64,000 nt of DNA from positions 11,122,920 to 11,186,919 of the forward strand of contig NC_090744.1 of the NCBI RefSeq assembly GCF_036898095.1. Reading direction: 5' to 3'. The stretch's first letter is position 1. Each line of letters begins with the position of its first letter. The stretch comes from Palaemon carinicauda (taxonomy: Eukaryota > Arthropoda > Malacostraca > Decapoda > Palaemonidae). Of the stretch, positions 30,348 to 42,654 are shown piece by piece. A program made the position numbers and the translations under genes. The notes beneath the pieces are model-generated. The model did no database searches, was not told the DNA's origin, and saw only the letters and a program-made list of their open reading frames with translations.

Positions 30348-30422
<75 letters not shown>
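30348..30422. repeat. (CT)n microsatellite
   Basis: About 37 CT units, ending in CACACA. Confidence 0.97.
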
Positions 30423-30428
<6 letters not shown>

Positions 30429-30727
30429 TTTAGACCCATTCTCTTCTAAAATATCATTACTACCATTAATACCCGGTATTGTTCGACATTTCAACTTCAA
30501 ATTTCATCCTCTACAGTATGTACTTTCACCACTCCATACATTTCCTTTACTCTACACTCCTATTACTCCTTAAGTAAATCTAACTCTTAGTAAATCACAC
30601 AACCCCACTATATTCATTTCCTGTACTAGATTTACAATCATATCATTCTTCTTCAAAATCTAATACCGTACATAGAAATAACCTCCTCCAGTATTGATTA
30701 TACAATACATTTCTACCCTTCTTCTTT

Positions 30728-32103
30728 GTCTACATCTTTTCCCACTTCTATGTGGGGTCGATGTTTTTGGTCAGCTTTCTTCATCTACCTCTGTCCCACA
30801 CCTCATCACCGGTTAATCCCTTTGATCGAAGGTCATCCTTGATACAGTCTATCCTCCTTCGCTTTGGTCGCCCTTTCCTTCTCGTTCCTTGTACCTCCCT
30901 TTCCATCACTCTCCTCCCAACATACTGTTCATCTCTTCTTCTCATGACATGACCATACCACCTCAGTCTACTTTCTTGGATCTTATCTGATAGTTTTCTA
31001 ACTCTTGTGGTACCCCTTATTATCTCATTCGGTATCTTCTCTTTTTATCACCCCACGCATCCATCTCAACATTCTCATCTCTGCCACATCCATCTTCTTC
31101 TCTTCTGTCTTCTTTATTGCCCACGTCTCCGCTCCATACATCATTGCCGGTCTCACAACTGTCCTGTGTATTTACCTTTCAACTTAACCCCTATTTTCCT
31201 GTCGCATAGTACTCCACACACTTGTTACCAATTCTTCCATCCTGCTTGAATTCTGTGGTTTATTTCTGCCCCCAGGTCACAATCCTCTGCAACTGTTGAT
31301 CCTAAATACCTGAAATTTTCAACTCTTTTCAATCTCTCTCCTTGTAAACTAACTTCCCCATTCTCCCCATTTTTCAATCTCAAATACTCTGTCTTTTTCC
31401 TGCTGATCTTCAATCCTCTATTTTCCATTTCTCTTCTCCACTCCTCCAGTTTCTCTGCTACTACCTCTCGCCTAGTGCTACACAGTATAACGTCATCAGC
31501 AAAAAGCATACACCAAGGAGACTGATCTCTAATACCTTGTGTTACTACATCCATGACCAGATCAAATAGGTAAGGGCTCAATGCAGACCCCTGATGTAGT
31601 CCCACATTTACTGGGAAACTTTCTGTTAGGCCTATACTACTCTTAACATTTGCTTCTGCCCTTTCATACATATCTTGGGTGATTCTTACGTATTTTTCAG
31701 GGACTTTCTTTTCTCTCATACATCTTCACAGCTCCTGAAGTGGTACTCAATCGTATGCCTTCTCCATGTCAATAAAGACCATATGTAATTCTTTCTGTTT
31801 CTCCTGATGTTTTATTATTGTCTGCCTCAAAGCAAATATTGCTTCTACAGTCCCTCTTCCTTGCATGAATCCAAATTGTTCCTCACCAATTGTTTCATCT
31901 CTGAGTCTTTTCTCTATGATCTTCTCCCATATTTTCATAGTATGGCTTATCAGCTTTATGCCTCTGTAGTTGCCACATTCCTGGATGTCTCCCTTCCCCT
32001 TATAGATGGGAATGATTAGGCTGCTTCTCCATTCCTCTGGCATCTTTTCCTGACTGAAGATCTTCTGCGTCAGGTCCCACAAGATATCTACATTTCTACC
32101 CAT
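30728..32103 (-). pseudogene. RTE-like LINE reverse transcriptase, decayed
   Basis: The minus-strand RT starts near 32103 with MPEEWRSSLIIPIYKGKGD and CGNYRGIKLISHTMKIWEKI. It continues through FGFMQGRGTVEAIFALRQT and FIDMEKAYD, where two in-frame TGA codons interrupt. The same frame resumes with VGLHQGSALSPYLFDLVMD and the catalytic CMLFADDVIL, then LKISRKKTEYL and FRYLGSTV, to about 31225. The C-terminal part (RLRWYGHVMRRDEQYVGRR, GRPKRRRIDCIKDD) reaches about 30740 in broken frames. The catalytic FADD is intact. This is the RTE-type layout. The endonuclease domain is missing: the 5' side abuts the satellite at 32191. Confidence 0.9.
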
Positions 32104-32190
32104 CTTTACTAAAACTTTTCACATTTTCACGCAAACCTTTTTCTCCCCCTTCAGAATATGCATTCCTTTTTAAGCTGGATCCCTTTGTCC

Positions 32191-33999
32191 TGACATTCGC
32201 TTTTTCAAATACTGTACCTTTGAATCCCTAACTCATGACATTCGCTTTTTCAAATACTGTACCTTTGAATCCCTAACTCATGACATTCGCTTTTTCAAAT
32301 ACTGTACCTTTGAATCCCTAACTCATGACATTCGCTTTTTCAAATACTGTACCTTTGAATCCCTAACTCATGACATTCGCTTTTTCAAATACTGTACCTT
32401 TGAATTCCTGACTCATGACATTCGCTTTTTCAAATACTGTACCTTTGAATCCCTAACTCATGACATTCGCTTTTTCAAATACTGTACCTTTGAATCCCTT
32501 TATCATGACATTCGCTTTTTCAAATACTGTACCTTTGAATCCCTAACTCATGACATTTGCTTTTTCAAATACTGTACCTTTGAATCCCTAACTCATGACA
32601 TTTGCTTTTTCAAATACTGTACCTTTGAATCCCTAACTCATGACATTCGCTTTTTCAAATACTGTACCTTTGAATCCCTAACTCATGACATTCGCTTTTT
32701 CAAATACTGTACCTTTGAATCCCTAACTCATGACATTCCCCTTTTCAAATACTGTACCTTTGAATCCCTAACTCATGACATTCGCTTTTTCAAATACTGT
32801 ACCTTTGAATCCCTAACTCATGACATTCCCCTTTTCAAATACTGTACCTTTGAATCCCTAACTCATGACATTCGCTTTTTCAAATACTGTACCTTTGAAT
32901 CCCTAACTCATGACATTCGCTTTTTCAAATACTGTACCTTTGAATCCCTAACTCATGACATTCCCCTTTTCAAATACTGTACCTTTGAATCCCTAACTCA
33001 TGACATTCGCTTTTTCAAATACTGTACCTTTGAATCCCTAACTCATGACATTCGCTTTTTCAAATACTGTACCTTTGAATCCCTTTATCATGACATTCGC
33101 TTTTTCAAATACTGTACCTTTGAATCCCTAACTCATGACATTCGCTTTTTCAAATACTGTACCTTTGAATCCCTTTATCATGACATTCGCTTTTTCAAAT
33201 ACTGTACCTTTGAATCCCTAACTCATGACATTCGCTTTTTCAAATACTGTACCTTTGAATCCCTAACTCATGACATTCGCTTTTTCAAATACTGTACCTT
33301 TGAATCCCTAACTCATGACATTAGCTTTTTCAAATACTGTACCTTTGAATCCCTAACTCATGACATTAGCTTTTTCAAATACTGTACCTTTGAATCCCTA
33401 ACTCATGACATTCGCTTTTTCAAATACTGTACCTTTGAATCCCTAACTCATGACATACGCTATTTCAAATACTGTACCTTTGAATCCCTAACTCATGACA
33501 TTGGCTTTTTCAAATACTGTACCTTTGAATCCCTAACTCATGACATTCGCTTTTTCAAATACTGTACCTTTGAATCCCTTTCTCCTGATATTCGCTTTTT
33601 CAAATACTGGGAATCCCTAACTCATGACATTCGCTTTTTCAAATACTGTACCTTTGAATCCCTTTCTCCTGATATTCGCTTTTTCAAATACTGTACCTTT
33701 GAATCCCTAACTCATGACATTCGCTTTTTCAAATACTGTACCTTTGAATCCCTAACTCGTGACATTCGCTTTTTCAAATACTGTACCTTTGAATCCCTAA
33801 CTCGTGACATTCGCTTTTTCAAATACTGTACCTTTGAATCCCTAACTCATGACATTCGCTTTTTCAAATACTGTACCTTTGAATCCCTAACTCATGACAT
33901 TCGCTTTTTCAAATACTGTACCTTTGAATCCCTAACTCATGACATTCGCTTTTTCAAATACTGTACCTTTGAATCCCTTTATCATGACATTCGCTTTTT
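32191..33999. repeat. 45-bp satellite, about 40 copies
   Basis: The unit is 'tgacattcgctttttcaaa' + 'tactgtacctttgaat' + 'ccctaactca', with a 45-bp period (e.g. 32281, 32326). The copies are highly alike. Variants include ccttt/ctaac at the unit end, ttcccctttt for ttcgcttttt, and one shortened unit near 33601-33625. The homogeneity suggests recent expansion. Confidence 0.97.
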
Positions 34000-34420
34000 T
34001 ATCTACTGCACCTTCAATTCTAAACATTTTCTTAATAATGTCTGCTATCCTTTCTTTAATTATTTCCATCTTTTTTTCTGCACCTTTAGCTCTTCACATT
34101 TTCTTAATGTATGCTATACTTTTTTTCATTATTTCCGTCTTCTTTTTCTGCACCCTCAATTCTTCATATTTTCTTAATGTATGCAATCCTTTCTTTCATT
34201 ATTTCCATCTTTTTCTGTACTTTGAATTCTAAACATTTTCTTAATAATGTGTGCCATCCTTTATTCCATTATTTCTGTCTTCTTTTTCTGCACCTTCAAT
34301 TCTTCACATTTTCTTAATGTATGCTATCCTTTCTTTCATTATTTCTGTCCTTTTTTTATGCACCTTCAATTCTAAACATTTTCTTAATATATGCTGTCCT
34401 ATCTTTTCATTATTTCCTTT
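34000..34420. repeat. ~71-bp degenerate tandem repeat, about six copies
   Basis: The unit contains 'tgcaccttcaattct', 'cattttcttaatgtatgc' and 'ctttctttcattatttcc'. It begins where the 45-bp satellite ends and shares the 'ttttt..tactg.acctt' style of its junction, so the two may be related. Copies are more diverged than the 45-bp units. Confidence 0.85.
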
Positions 34421-34654
34421 GGGGTTTTCACGGAACCCCTTCCGTTTTTTTATCCCTTTCACTAACCACCTCAGTGCTTGTTTTCCTTCCCAAATATTTC
34501 ATCCTTATTTTCTCTCCTCCATAGTTCATTTCTCAAAGCCTTCAATTCAGCTTCCATGCCACACTTCCAAACTGTAAAGTCTAAGCTCACTCACACTTCT
34601 TTCTGGACCCAGTTAAGTTGGAGCCCAATGAGTAATGCCCACGTTAGGTCTGAT

Positions 34655-34755
34655 ATATTATTATATTTATTATTATTATTACTAGCTAAGCTACAACCCT
34701 AGTTGGAAATACAGGATGCTATAACCCCAGGTACTCCAACAGGGAAAATAGCAGT
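34655..34755 (-). repeat. Family A 3'-tail fragment
   Basis: ATT repeats, then 'actagctaagctacaaccc', 'aggatgctataaccccagg' and 'actccaacagggaaaatag'. Confidence 0.8.
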
Positions 34756-34759
34756 ATTG

Positions 34760-37420
34760 ACATTTATTGGGATCAGAAGTAATCATACATTTACTTAAAT
34801 TTTTTTCTTTATTTTCCTGGTTGCCCACTTATATAGTCCCTTTCATACACACTTTTACCATCAATAATAATTTTGAAATTCACTCTCATACCGTACTATA
34901 TTTTTAGAACATATTAATCTCCACTTTTCATAGTAAAAGTACTGTCTTGTTAAAAAAAACTTTGCTACATTTTTAACTTAATGAATCTACTAAATGTATA
35001 CAATATTTAATCTAATGAACTCAAAATAAATTCTTTATTCCTCAACTATTCAATAAATTTGACATGCTTTTCGCTTTTAGATTTAGCTATACTGTACATT
35101 TGTCTCCACTCTTACTCACTTAGTCTACACACATTGGTAAATCTCTTACTGTAATACAGCATTTGAAACTTTCCAAATATATATTGCACTTACCATGTCA
35201 GCATGAAGACATGTTTGCACTGGAGGCCACTTTACTCGAGACCGCATCATCCTTCTCAACAGTCAGTTCTATAAATATTATCGGTCATACTAACCTTTTC
35301 AAACCATGCAACAACTTCTATTCTCCATTCCTCATTCAACTAATAGAATACTTGTATGTATTGACCCAGAATAAATTGCGAAACAGCATAGATACAGGAC
35401 ATGATCTCCATTATTTATTCAGGTCCAGTTGTTCGTAAATCTTTACACTAAGCTGCATTCCTTGGCAATTTCTAAAGCTTTTGTTTATTTTCTTGAATAT
35501 TTTTTAAACAACTTCCTGTTTTGTAATAGCCATATGTTTCTTCTCTTTACTCTTGATTGCCTAACTCGTCTAATGTGCCTACAGCTAGTCTTCTGTAGTG
35601 AACGAAACCTCGTAGTAACCGGGGATTTTGAGGAGGGAGAAGTCTAATTGGAAAGGGACCTCTGGTAGTGGTATCACTCGCCCCAGTTTTAATACCGACA
35701 TCCTCTAGGGGTGAGCGAGTTGGATATATTCCTGGCATTCCATGCAACTTTTTTCTCTGGTATATTTAGCAGTATTTATACCTTTGAAATGGTGCTTTAA
35801 GGAGAATTTCACGGAGCGACACAGGTTGATCCCAGAAATAGGTTTTTCCTTCGTCAAAATCCCTTTTTTATTCATTGTAGCTTTTATATTTTGTAGTTTT
35901 CATGTTCATCCCACTTCATATTTTACAAATCTCTTCTTACCCTCATATACCAACAAACAGTTCCTACTGTACCCAGAAATTCATGGTGAAGTTAGACAAA
36001 ATACCCATTTATTTCATCTTATTTCTTGAATTCTAAAACTACAATTAATCCATTTTCACCTTTATTTTACACAAGTACCCATTAACAAACAGGCACTTTT
36101 GTACACTTAGTTTTATTTTAGAAACTTAACTTAACTTAAAAATTTTATACTAAGTATTACCCCTGTTTTGCAGATGATGATAGTATTGTTTTAAAAAACA
36201 CGATGTAATACCTACCCAAGTCGTGAGGCTATCAATCAAAGCTGGGTTCCAACTTATACTACAGTATTATCTTTATATTTTCATCTTAATCACTGCATTG
36301 TATGTGAAACCTTTTTTCATCTTTTGGATACAATATGCATTCTTTTCAAGTATAGGATGCATCTCTTGAGACCCATTTTTATAGCCAGGTCTACCAAACC
36401 TTATTTTGAATCAATTCCTGACATTCCCTTTCTAACATCTTGACTATTTGCACACGCTCTCCGCATGGCCTTCCATTCCACAACATGTACATTGGATTCT
36501 TAAAGCCCAACCTATTTTAGAAAAATTATCCTGTAGGCCATGATTACAGCACCCCACATACTTGCTATGTGATCTAATCCAGTACTCATGAAACATTTAC
36601 CATAATCTGACTTCTGTAACAATCTTTCACACACTGGTCTAATCTGCCGGAGCAAAACAGATACCCATTGACCACTTACTCGTTCTTCTCACCCATTCCG
36701 TTGTACTTGAAATACCTTTCAATCTGCCTTTTCTTATTATATCCCTCTTAGACTTTGCAATCATATTTCTTCACTCTGGTGTTGCCAGCATGTACTCTTG
36801 TACAATATATTTTCATTCTCTTACTCTTTCATCCTCATACTGCTCTTCAAATGTCTTATCCACAACATTAGGCTGCTGGTTTTCAAGTCTGTTTCCATAT
36901 GACTTAAGGACATTTTGTTTTGAAATCTTTATTCAAAAGGAACAATTTCTGTTTGGACAGATAAATAGGTGTTAGAAGAGGTAGAGCATTTCTGTTACGC
37001 TGAAGTCAGGAGTCAAGTCGAGAGGCATTAACAAGGAGGAATAGTCTCCCCCAAAGTCCTCTTATATAATGTTGTATTAATAAAAAAAAGGGAAAGACTT
37101 ATGCAATATGGCCTAGGGACATTGGCTGCACAGTCAAGAAAAATGGATCACACAATAACGGTGGTGGTACAGTTTGGTTTGGGTTGCTAATGTGGCAATG
37201 TAACTGTTTGGTTCTAACAGAGGGGAGAGATGCATGTGATAGTTTAATCAACAAGACAGTGAGCTAATGTATAGATAGTTGAGAACAAAAATGACAAAAT
37301 TCAAACCAAAGATAATGTTTGATAGCAAACTTAAACAGGCTTATATTATTAGAACAGGGGAGAGTGAGAGAAAAAAAACTTACGTTAGTGTACGATCATG
37401 TATGAAACTCATGCTATACA
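34760..37420. other. AT-rich non-coding stretch
   Basis: Apart from the family D copy at 35640 nothing is recognised. Scattered frames up to about 95 codons are AT-rich and F/L/S-rich without motifs, so no gene is claimed. Confidence 0.45.
35640..35875 (+). repeat. Dispersed repeat family D, copy 1
   Basis: It shares with 43205-43535 a 'ccccagt..tataccgacat' stretch, 'ggtgagcgag.tgg', 'ttctctggta.att', 'tttca..g.gcg.cac.gg' and the end 'cccagaaatag.tttttcc' + 'ttcgtcaaaatccc'. No coding. The edges are approximate. Confidence 0.7.
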
Positions 37421-37421
37421 C
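37414..37421. repeat. hAT MITE target duplication, left
   Basis: CTATACAC, repeated exactly at 37893-37900. Confidence 0.92.
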
Positions 37422-37892
37422 CAGTGGTTCCCAACCTTTTTCCTGTCATTTCCCCCCTACACCCAGTGCAACCCTCCAGATTTCCCCCTTCATGTGTATG
37501 AGGGAAAGAGTAGTTGAAACACACTGTGACGACTTACTAATTTATTTTTCCATTATACAAATATACTGATAAACAAATAGAGTAAAATGGATAGAGAGTG
37601 GTTAGTAACAACTAACGTATGAGGTTAGTTGTTACTAACCACTCTCTATCCATTTTACTCTGTAACTATTTGTTTATCAGTATATGGAGAGCGGCTAGTA
37701 GCAAAATAAAAGGACTTTTTGTTTATTCTTCTACTTCAAAATTGAATTTGTGAGAAGGTTGAGGCTGCTTCTTGTGCACCAGTGTATCAATATCAAGGCT
37801 AGCTTTGTCCCCCGATATCTTTTTTAGTTAGTAGGTAGTGTAATTATTTCCCCCCTGGTAGCTTCAAATTTCCCCCAGGTTGGGAACCACTG
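37422..37892. mobile_element. hAT-type MITE with long internal hairpin
   Basis: The 471-bp element has TIRs CAGTGGTTCCCAACC and GGTTGGGAACCACTG and a perfect 8-bp duplication. Subterminal 'tttccccc' blocks repeat near both ends. Its middle is a long palindrome: arm 37561-37616, a 7-base loop, and arm 37624-37685. No transposase. Confidence 0.95.
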
Positions 37893-37900
37893 CTATACAC
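37893..37900. repeat. hAT MITE target duplication, right
   Basis: CTATACAC, identical to 37414-37421. Confidence 0.92.
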
Positions 37901-38497
37901 CATGTTCTTGTTCGCCTTTTTTTTATAAGAATTGGATATGCAGACTTAGGTGATCTATTGTATGATGTACTTTTATCACAGTGTGCGTAATTTCAAAGTT
38001 GGTGTACAATTATACATACAGTATTTATATCTTTTACTAGATGTTGGCTTAGGCTGTCACATTAATTCGTCACCACAGATCAGACATTTTCATATGTTCA
38101 TATCTATCATGGGGTAATTATAAACATACATTTGTGCCTTTCACATATAATACCTGCACATCTTGGTGTGAAATATAATAGACAACCCATAGCAAACCAT
38201 AGCACCTACCCTAACAAAAAGCGTTCTATTTTCCTCCGTACGGCAGCTTGTGTTTCTGCATTACAGAGTAGTATAGGCTATATTGCATATGGTTTTCCTT
38301 TCTCTACTAATTGGACATTATATAATAGGATCCTTGGTGCAGACTATTTCTTTTATGATGCTGCTACTTTTCTGTGAGGCCCTCTTGCTTCCTGTTTTGA
38401 ATTCCACTGTAACAGAAATGCCTTTCCTAAGACCTGTGCATCTGTCCCATCAGGTTAATTTACTTGATCATTTGCTTTATATTTGATTTAAAATCAC
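37901..38497. other. Non-coding stretch
   Basis: No supported gene or repeat was recognised between the hAT MITE and the TTAA MITE copy e. Confidence 0.4.
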
Positions 38498-38501
38498 TTA
38501 A

Positions 38502-38793
38502 CCCTTCTACCCCCAAAGGACGTACTGGTACGTTTCACAAAACTCATCCCTTTACCCCCATGGACGTACCGGTACGTCCTTGCAAAAAAATGCTATGAAA
38601 TTTTTTATTTTCATATTTTTAATATTTTTTTGAGAAAATTCAGGCATTTTCCAAGAGAATGAGACCAACCTGACACCTCTATGACAAAAATTAAGGCTGT
38701 TAGAGCAATTTAAGAAAAATATACTGCAAAATGTGCTTGAAGAAAATAACATGAGGGTTAAGGGTTGGAAAGTTCCAAATAGCCTTGGGGTAC
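38502..38793 (-). mobile_element. TTAA-target MITE, copy e
   Basis: Flanked by TTAA at 38498-38501 and 38794-38797. The left end is CCCTTCTACCCCCA, followed by ACGTACTGGTACGT and ACGTACCGGTACGT. The right TIR is shortened (ends TTGGGGTAC, with the AAAGGG lost), yet TTAA persists. Confidence 0.88.
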
Positions 38794-38799
38794 TTAATC

Positions 38800-40775
38800 C
38801 AGCACACATCTTGACACCATCTGTCAGCTTTACTATCTTGAACCACTTAATTCTATGCAACTTTGTTGGTGGTTTACATATCTTTCATTAATTCTGTTCT
38901 GGTCATCATTAGGTTCATTTGGTTATACATGGATTTTCAAATATCTTAATCACTACTAACCACCACCTCTTTCTTGGATTAATATCAATGCTTCACTTCC
39001 ATAGATGATTGTCTTTTTAAAATCTATTCATAGTATAGTGGGGATTGGGGCTCTGAGGACAAGATATATTTTCTTTATTCAACAGTTTTTACAATTGCAT
39101 GTGATCACACAATTTACTTTCATATGCTCACAACTCTACCGTTAATGATAATCATGAAACTGACCTTTGTATTTATTTTATACAATTTTATACCATTGAT
39201 ATTATCACTTGGTAAAAGTTCAGTATTATTGCAAAAGCAGCCAATCTTAGTGCTTACCTAAATCAAAGTAATTAATATATGAAGTTGCATAAAACTTAAT
39301 ACTGTACTCTATTTATCAATCTCAATTTTTACATATGCATGTTACATTCCTCTATTACGTAGCCCTCTGCAACACACCATGTTCTAGAACAGGACCTGTA
39401 CATTTACTCGGCGGTTTTTATACACTTGTACTCTTGTCAGATTTCTACTGCTCAAAATATTGCCTATGTTCCATTTAATCCCTTATTCTAGGTTCAAAAT
39501 ACATTTTTCTGCCCTCGCACTCATTTCGTATTTTAATATCTGAAGTTGCTTGTTCTACCACTCAAGTTTTGCAACATTTTATATATTTCTTCAAATGCTT
39601 AGTATTTCTATCCACTCCTAACCTTTCTGTTTCTATTTTTCCCATTCCCTACACATTCACGACCAGATCAACCATTCTCAGTTTTTACATTTGTTTATTG
39701 GAGCCGTACTGTCTCCTATCAGATCAAATCATGCTTTAGTTTGTACATATATTTCTTAGTCGAGCACATCCCAACAAAATTGCCTTGCTGAGTACAATAT
39801 CCACACCTCCTCCATTCTGTGAAGTGGTGTAGCCTATTTCACTTCTGTGCTTTCATTCACACAATGCCCTTTCTCGCCGCAACTAAAGCATTTGCTGAGT
39901 GACCACCTTCATTAAACCCAATTTATTGCGTCTTAAACCCCTTCCAGTTTGAGACTTTCATTCTTTCTTGTATCTCTTATGATATACTTATTTCTGCATT
40001 CTAGAATTCTGTGTATACAGTATAGTGTGCTCTTTTGATCTGTGACACAATTCCGCAGTATTCGTCCTGAAATTTTGTCACAACTTTCACGGAGTTGCCT
40101 GTCTAGAGTAAGTCTCTATGCCATCTATTATGAAACACGCTTTTCTCCTTTCTTTCTCATATACACTAAATCCGTTCATATCGATTTTAATCTCAATTTT
40201 CCACTTTCTTGCATGCCATCCCATTTAATTTTTTGTTTACCCATCTCATTTTATCCTTTTCTAAATGGTGAACACAGACATTGCTCACTAGAGTAGCCAA
40301 GAAATTCTTTATCAACACCCTACAGTCATTTATATCTTTGTTTCCACACAGTATGTTTTCTTTACTAAAGTCGCCATTCTAATTGCATATGTCCTGTTTA
40401 ATTTCGTCCCGTTCTGTCTTCTTGCAATTCTTTCTTCTTTGTGGTGTAACCGTAACGTGTCAAGCAAGAAGCTCTGTTGCGTTCCACCGTGATCATTTAT
40501 TTTACTGACAATAGCCAACATGAAGTCTCACTCTTTATCTTAACCTTCTCCCTTCTCATAGGCACTAGCAAGGAAGTCATCTTTCTACGCATTCCTCCAT
40601 TGATTTACCTCCTTTCTGGGCTCTATCCATGCACCATTGCAATGTTTTTTTATTAAAATGCTTGAGTGCTTTAAAAAGGACAGTGCTGTACTTCACATGG
40701 AAACATTACTGTAGGTATTTGTTTTTTATAAAATGATAGCAGGTTTCAAGAACTTTTTCCTGTTCAATAAGGTAT
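38800..40775. other. AT-rich non-coding stretch
   Basis: No gene, array or repeat family could be supported. Short frames near 40042 and 40330 lack motifs. Confidence 0.45.
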
Positions 40776-40776
40776 A

Positions 40777-41375
40777 TATTATTATTATTACTATCCAAGC
40801 TACAACCCTAGTTGGAAAAGCAAGATGCTATAAGCCCAGGGGCTCCAACAGGGAAAAATAGCCCAGTGAGGAAAGGGAATAAGGAAATAAATAAATGAAG
40901 AGAACAAATTAACAATAAATCATTCTAAAATAAGTAACAACGTCAAAACAGACATGTCATATATAAACTATTAACAACATCAAAAACAAATATGTCCTAA
41001 ATAAACTATAAAAAGACTCATGTCCGCCTGGTCAACAAAAAAGCATTTGCTCCAACTTAGAACTTTTGAAGTTCTACTGATTCAACCACCCGATTAGGAA
41101 GATCATTCCACAACTTGGTAACAGCTGGAGTACTGCATAGTATTGAGCCTCATGATGGAGAAGGCCTGGCTATTAGAATTAACTGCCTGCCTAGTATTAC
41201 GAACAGGATAGAATAGTCCAGGGAGATCCGAATGCAAAGGATGGTCAGAGTTATGAAAAATCTTATGCAACATGCGGAAGTAGCTTTTTAAGGCTGAAAT
41301 CCATTTTGTGTCGAAAATCGCTTTGCTTCTTGTCTCTTGGAACAAATTCATGATGTAGAGTTGGGTGTTACTGTA
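40777..41375 (-). pseudogene. LINE with a family A 3' tail; C-terminal ORF2 relic
   Basis: The family A end (40780-40880: 'ccaagctacaaccctagtt', 'gctccaacagggaaaaata') continues into a coding relic instead of the short family A body. The minus strand gives LPGLFYPVRNTRQAVNSNSQ, then in a shifted frame STPAVTKLWNDLPNRVVESV and LEQMLFC-like text. This is the 'R.TR....F.V...R......F.P....LWN.LP..V' pattern at LINE ORF2 C-termini. So this is the LINE that owns the family A 3' end. It is 5'-truncated and frameshifted. Confidence 0.75.
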
Positions 41376-41379
41376 ATGT

Positions 41380-42195
41380 GTAGTGATTGCACTTGATTGA
41401 TTTTTCTCTCCTGACTTTTTACATTACTCCATCCATAAAGATAATAACAGTCAGACTTATTAAGTCTCGCACCCACTTCACCACCACACCAGTCACTCCC
41501 CTTACATGCTTCTTTGAACTTTCACTTTTCTAGCTTTTATTTTTAATGTATACAGTACCATACAATCTCATTTTCACCCAGATTACACCTTCATAAATTT
41601 TTATCATATTTTTTTGTGGTGTGCCATAATGCATTTTATTCATTTTACTTTCCACAAAACTGAATTGTAATCAATACATGGTCCACGCACCTTCTTCAAA
41701 ATCCACAGTTTCTCTCCTTACCAATTCTTCTTTCACCTTCTTCCTTTGGCAATCAAAATTGTACCATACACTTTCCTTAGTATATTAAGTAACATTTGTC
41801 CCTTATAATTCCTACAAGTCACTTTTCTGGGTCGACATGTGACGGCCGGTGAAAAGGGTCCTTCTTTACACTTTTCGGATATAAATCTTCCAAATATACC
41901 AGAGAAAGATAAAAGCATGGAATGCAGAGGTTACTACCCTCGCGCGAGCACCTTGTGGGTGTCGTATATACATCAGGGGCGTGTAAAAACCACTATTCAC
42001 AGGCTGTCTTCCATTTAGATAATTCCTTCATAATTCCTACAAGTCACTTTTATCTTTATATTCATTCATTCTTTCACCAGGTTTGCATCCTGTAGGCTAG
42101 CATTTAAAAAACCCTGATGGCTATTTAATCATACTTATCACCACTCCAGTCCAGCATCTTGTTTGTAATATCCTCCCTCTTCCTATTTTTGAACC
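41380..42195. other. Non-coding stretch containing a family D copy
   Basis: Apart from the family D copy at 41819 no feature is supported. The text is AT- and pyrimidine-rich. Confidence 0.4.
41819..41995 (-). repeat. Dispersed repeat family D, copy 2
   Basis: The reverse complement reads 'gcattccatgcttttatct', 'ttctctggtatatttgga' and 'acatgtcgacccagaaa', parallel to 35735-35840. Divergence is considerable. Confidence 0.55.
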
Positions 42196-42201
42196 TCTTA
42201 A

Positions 42202-42509
42202 TTACTTTTACCCCCAAAGGACGTACTGTACTGGTACGTTTCACAAAACTCATCCCTTTACCCCCATGGACGTACCGGTACGTCCTTGCAAAAAAATGCT
42301 ATAAACATTTGTTTTTTCATATTTTTGATAATTTTTTGAGAAAATTCAGGCATTTTCCAAGAGAATGAGACCAACCTGACCTCTCTATGACAAAAATTAA
42401 GGCTGTTAGAGCAATTTAAAAAAAATATACTGCAAAATGTGCTGGGGGAAAAAATAACCCCATGGAGGTTAAGGGTTGGAAATTTCCAAAGAGCCTGGGG
42501 GTAAAAGGG
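42202..42509 (-). mobile_element. TTAA-target MITE, copy f
   Basis: TTAA on both sides (42198-42201, 42510-42513). The left end has decayed to TTACTTTTACCCCCA; the right end TGGGGGTAAAAGGG-type is intact. The first subterminal palindrome has a 5-base duplication (ACGTACTGTACTGGTACGT); the second is ACGTACCGGTACGT. Confidence 0.92.
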
Positions 42510-42654
42510 TTAATTATTTTTCCTATTTCTTCAGCAGTCATTGACAATGTGCAGATTTGGAAGTGATATGGCAAGTTATAATGGGCCTGAACTGCAGGTC
42601 TCCCCTATAATTCACAGAGTCTGTACTCTGCATGTTGGTGCACTGTCCCTAGAG

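Noticed and set aside
30126..30500. 124-codon minus-strand frame with a long Arg-Glu repeat, and its plus-strand Leu-Ser partner
   Set aside because: Both are translations of the (CT)n microsatellite at 30348-30422 with random flanks; there is no start context or motif.
33939..34577. Several overlapping F/S/L-rich plus-strand frames of 68-108 codons
   Set aside because: They are translations of the ~71-bp degenerate tandem repeat and its flank; the composition is repeat-driven.
37279..37569. 96-codon plus-strand frame
   Set aside because: It runs across the left end of the hAT MITE into the element, so it is not a conserved coding unit.
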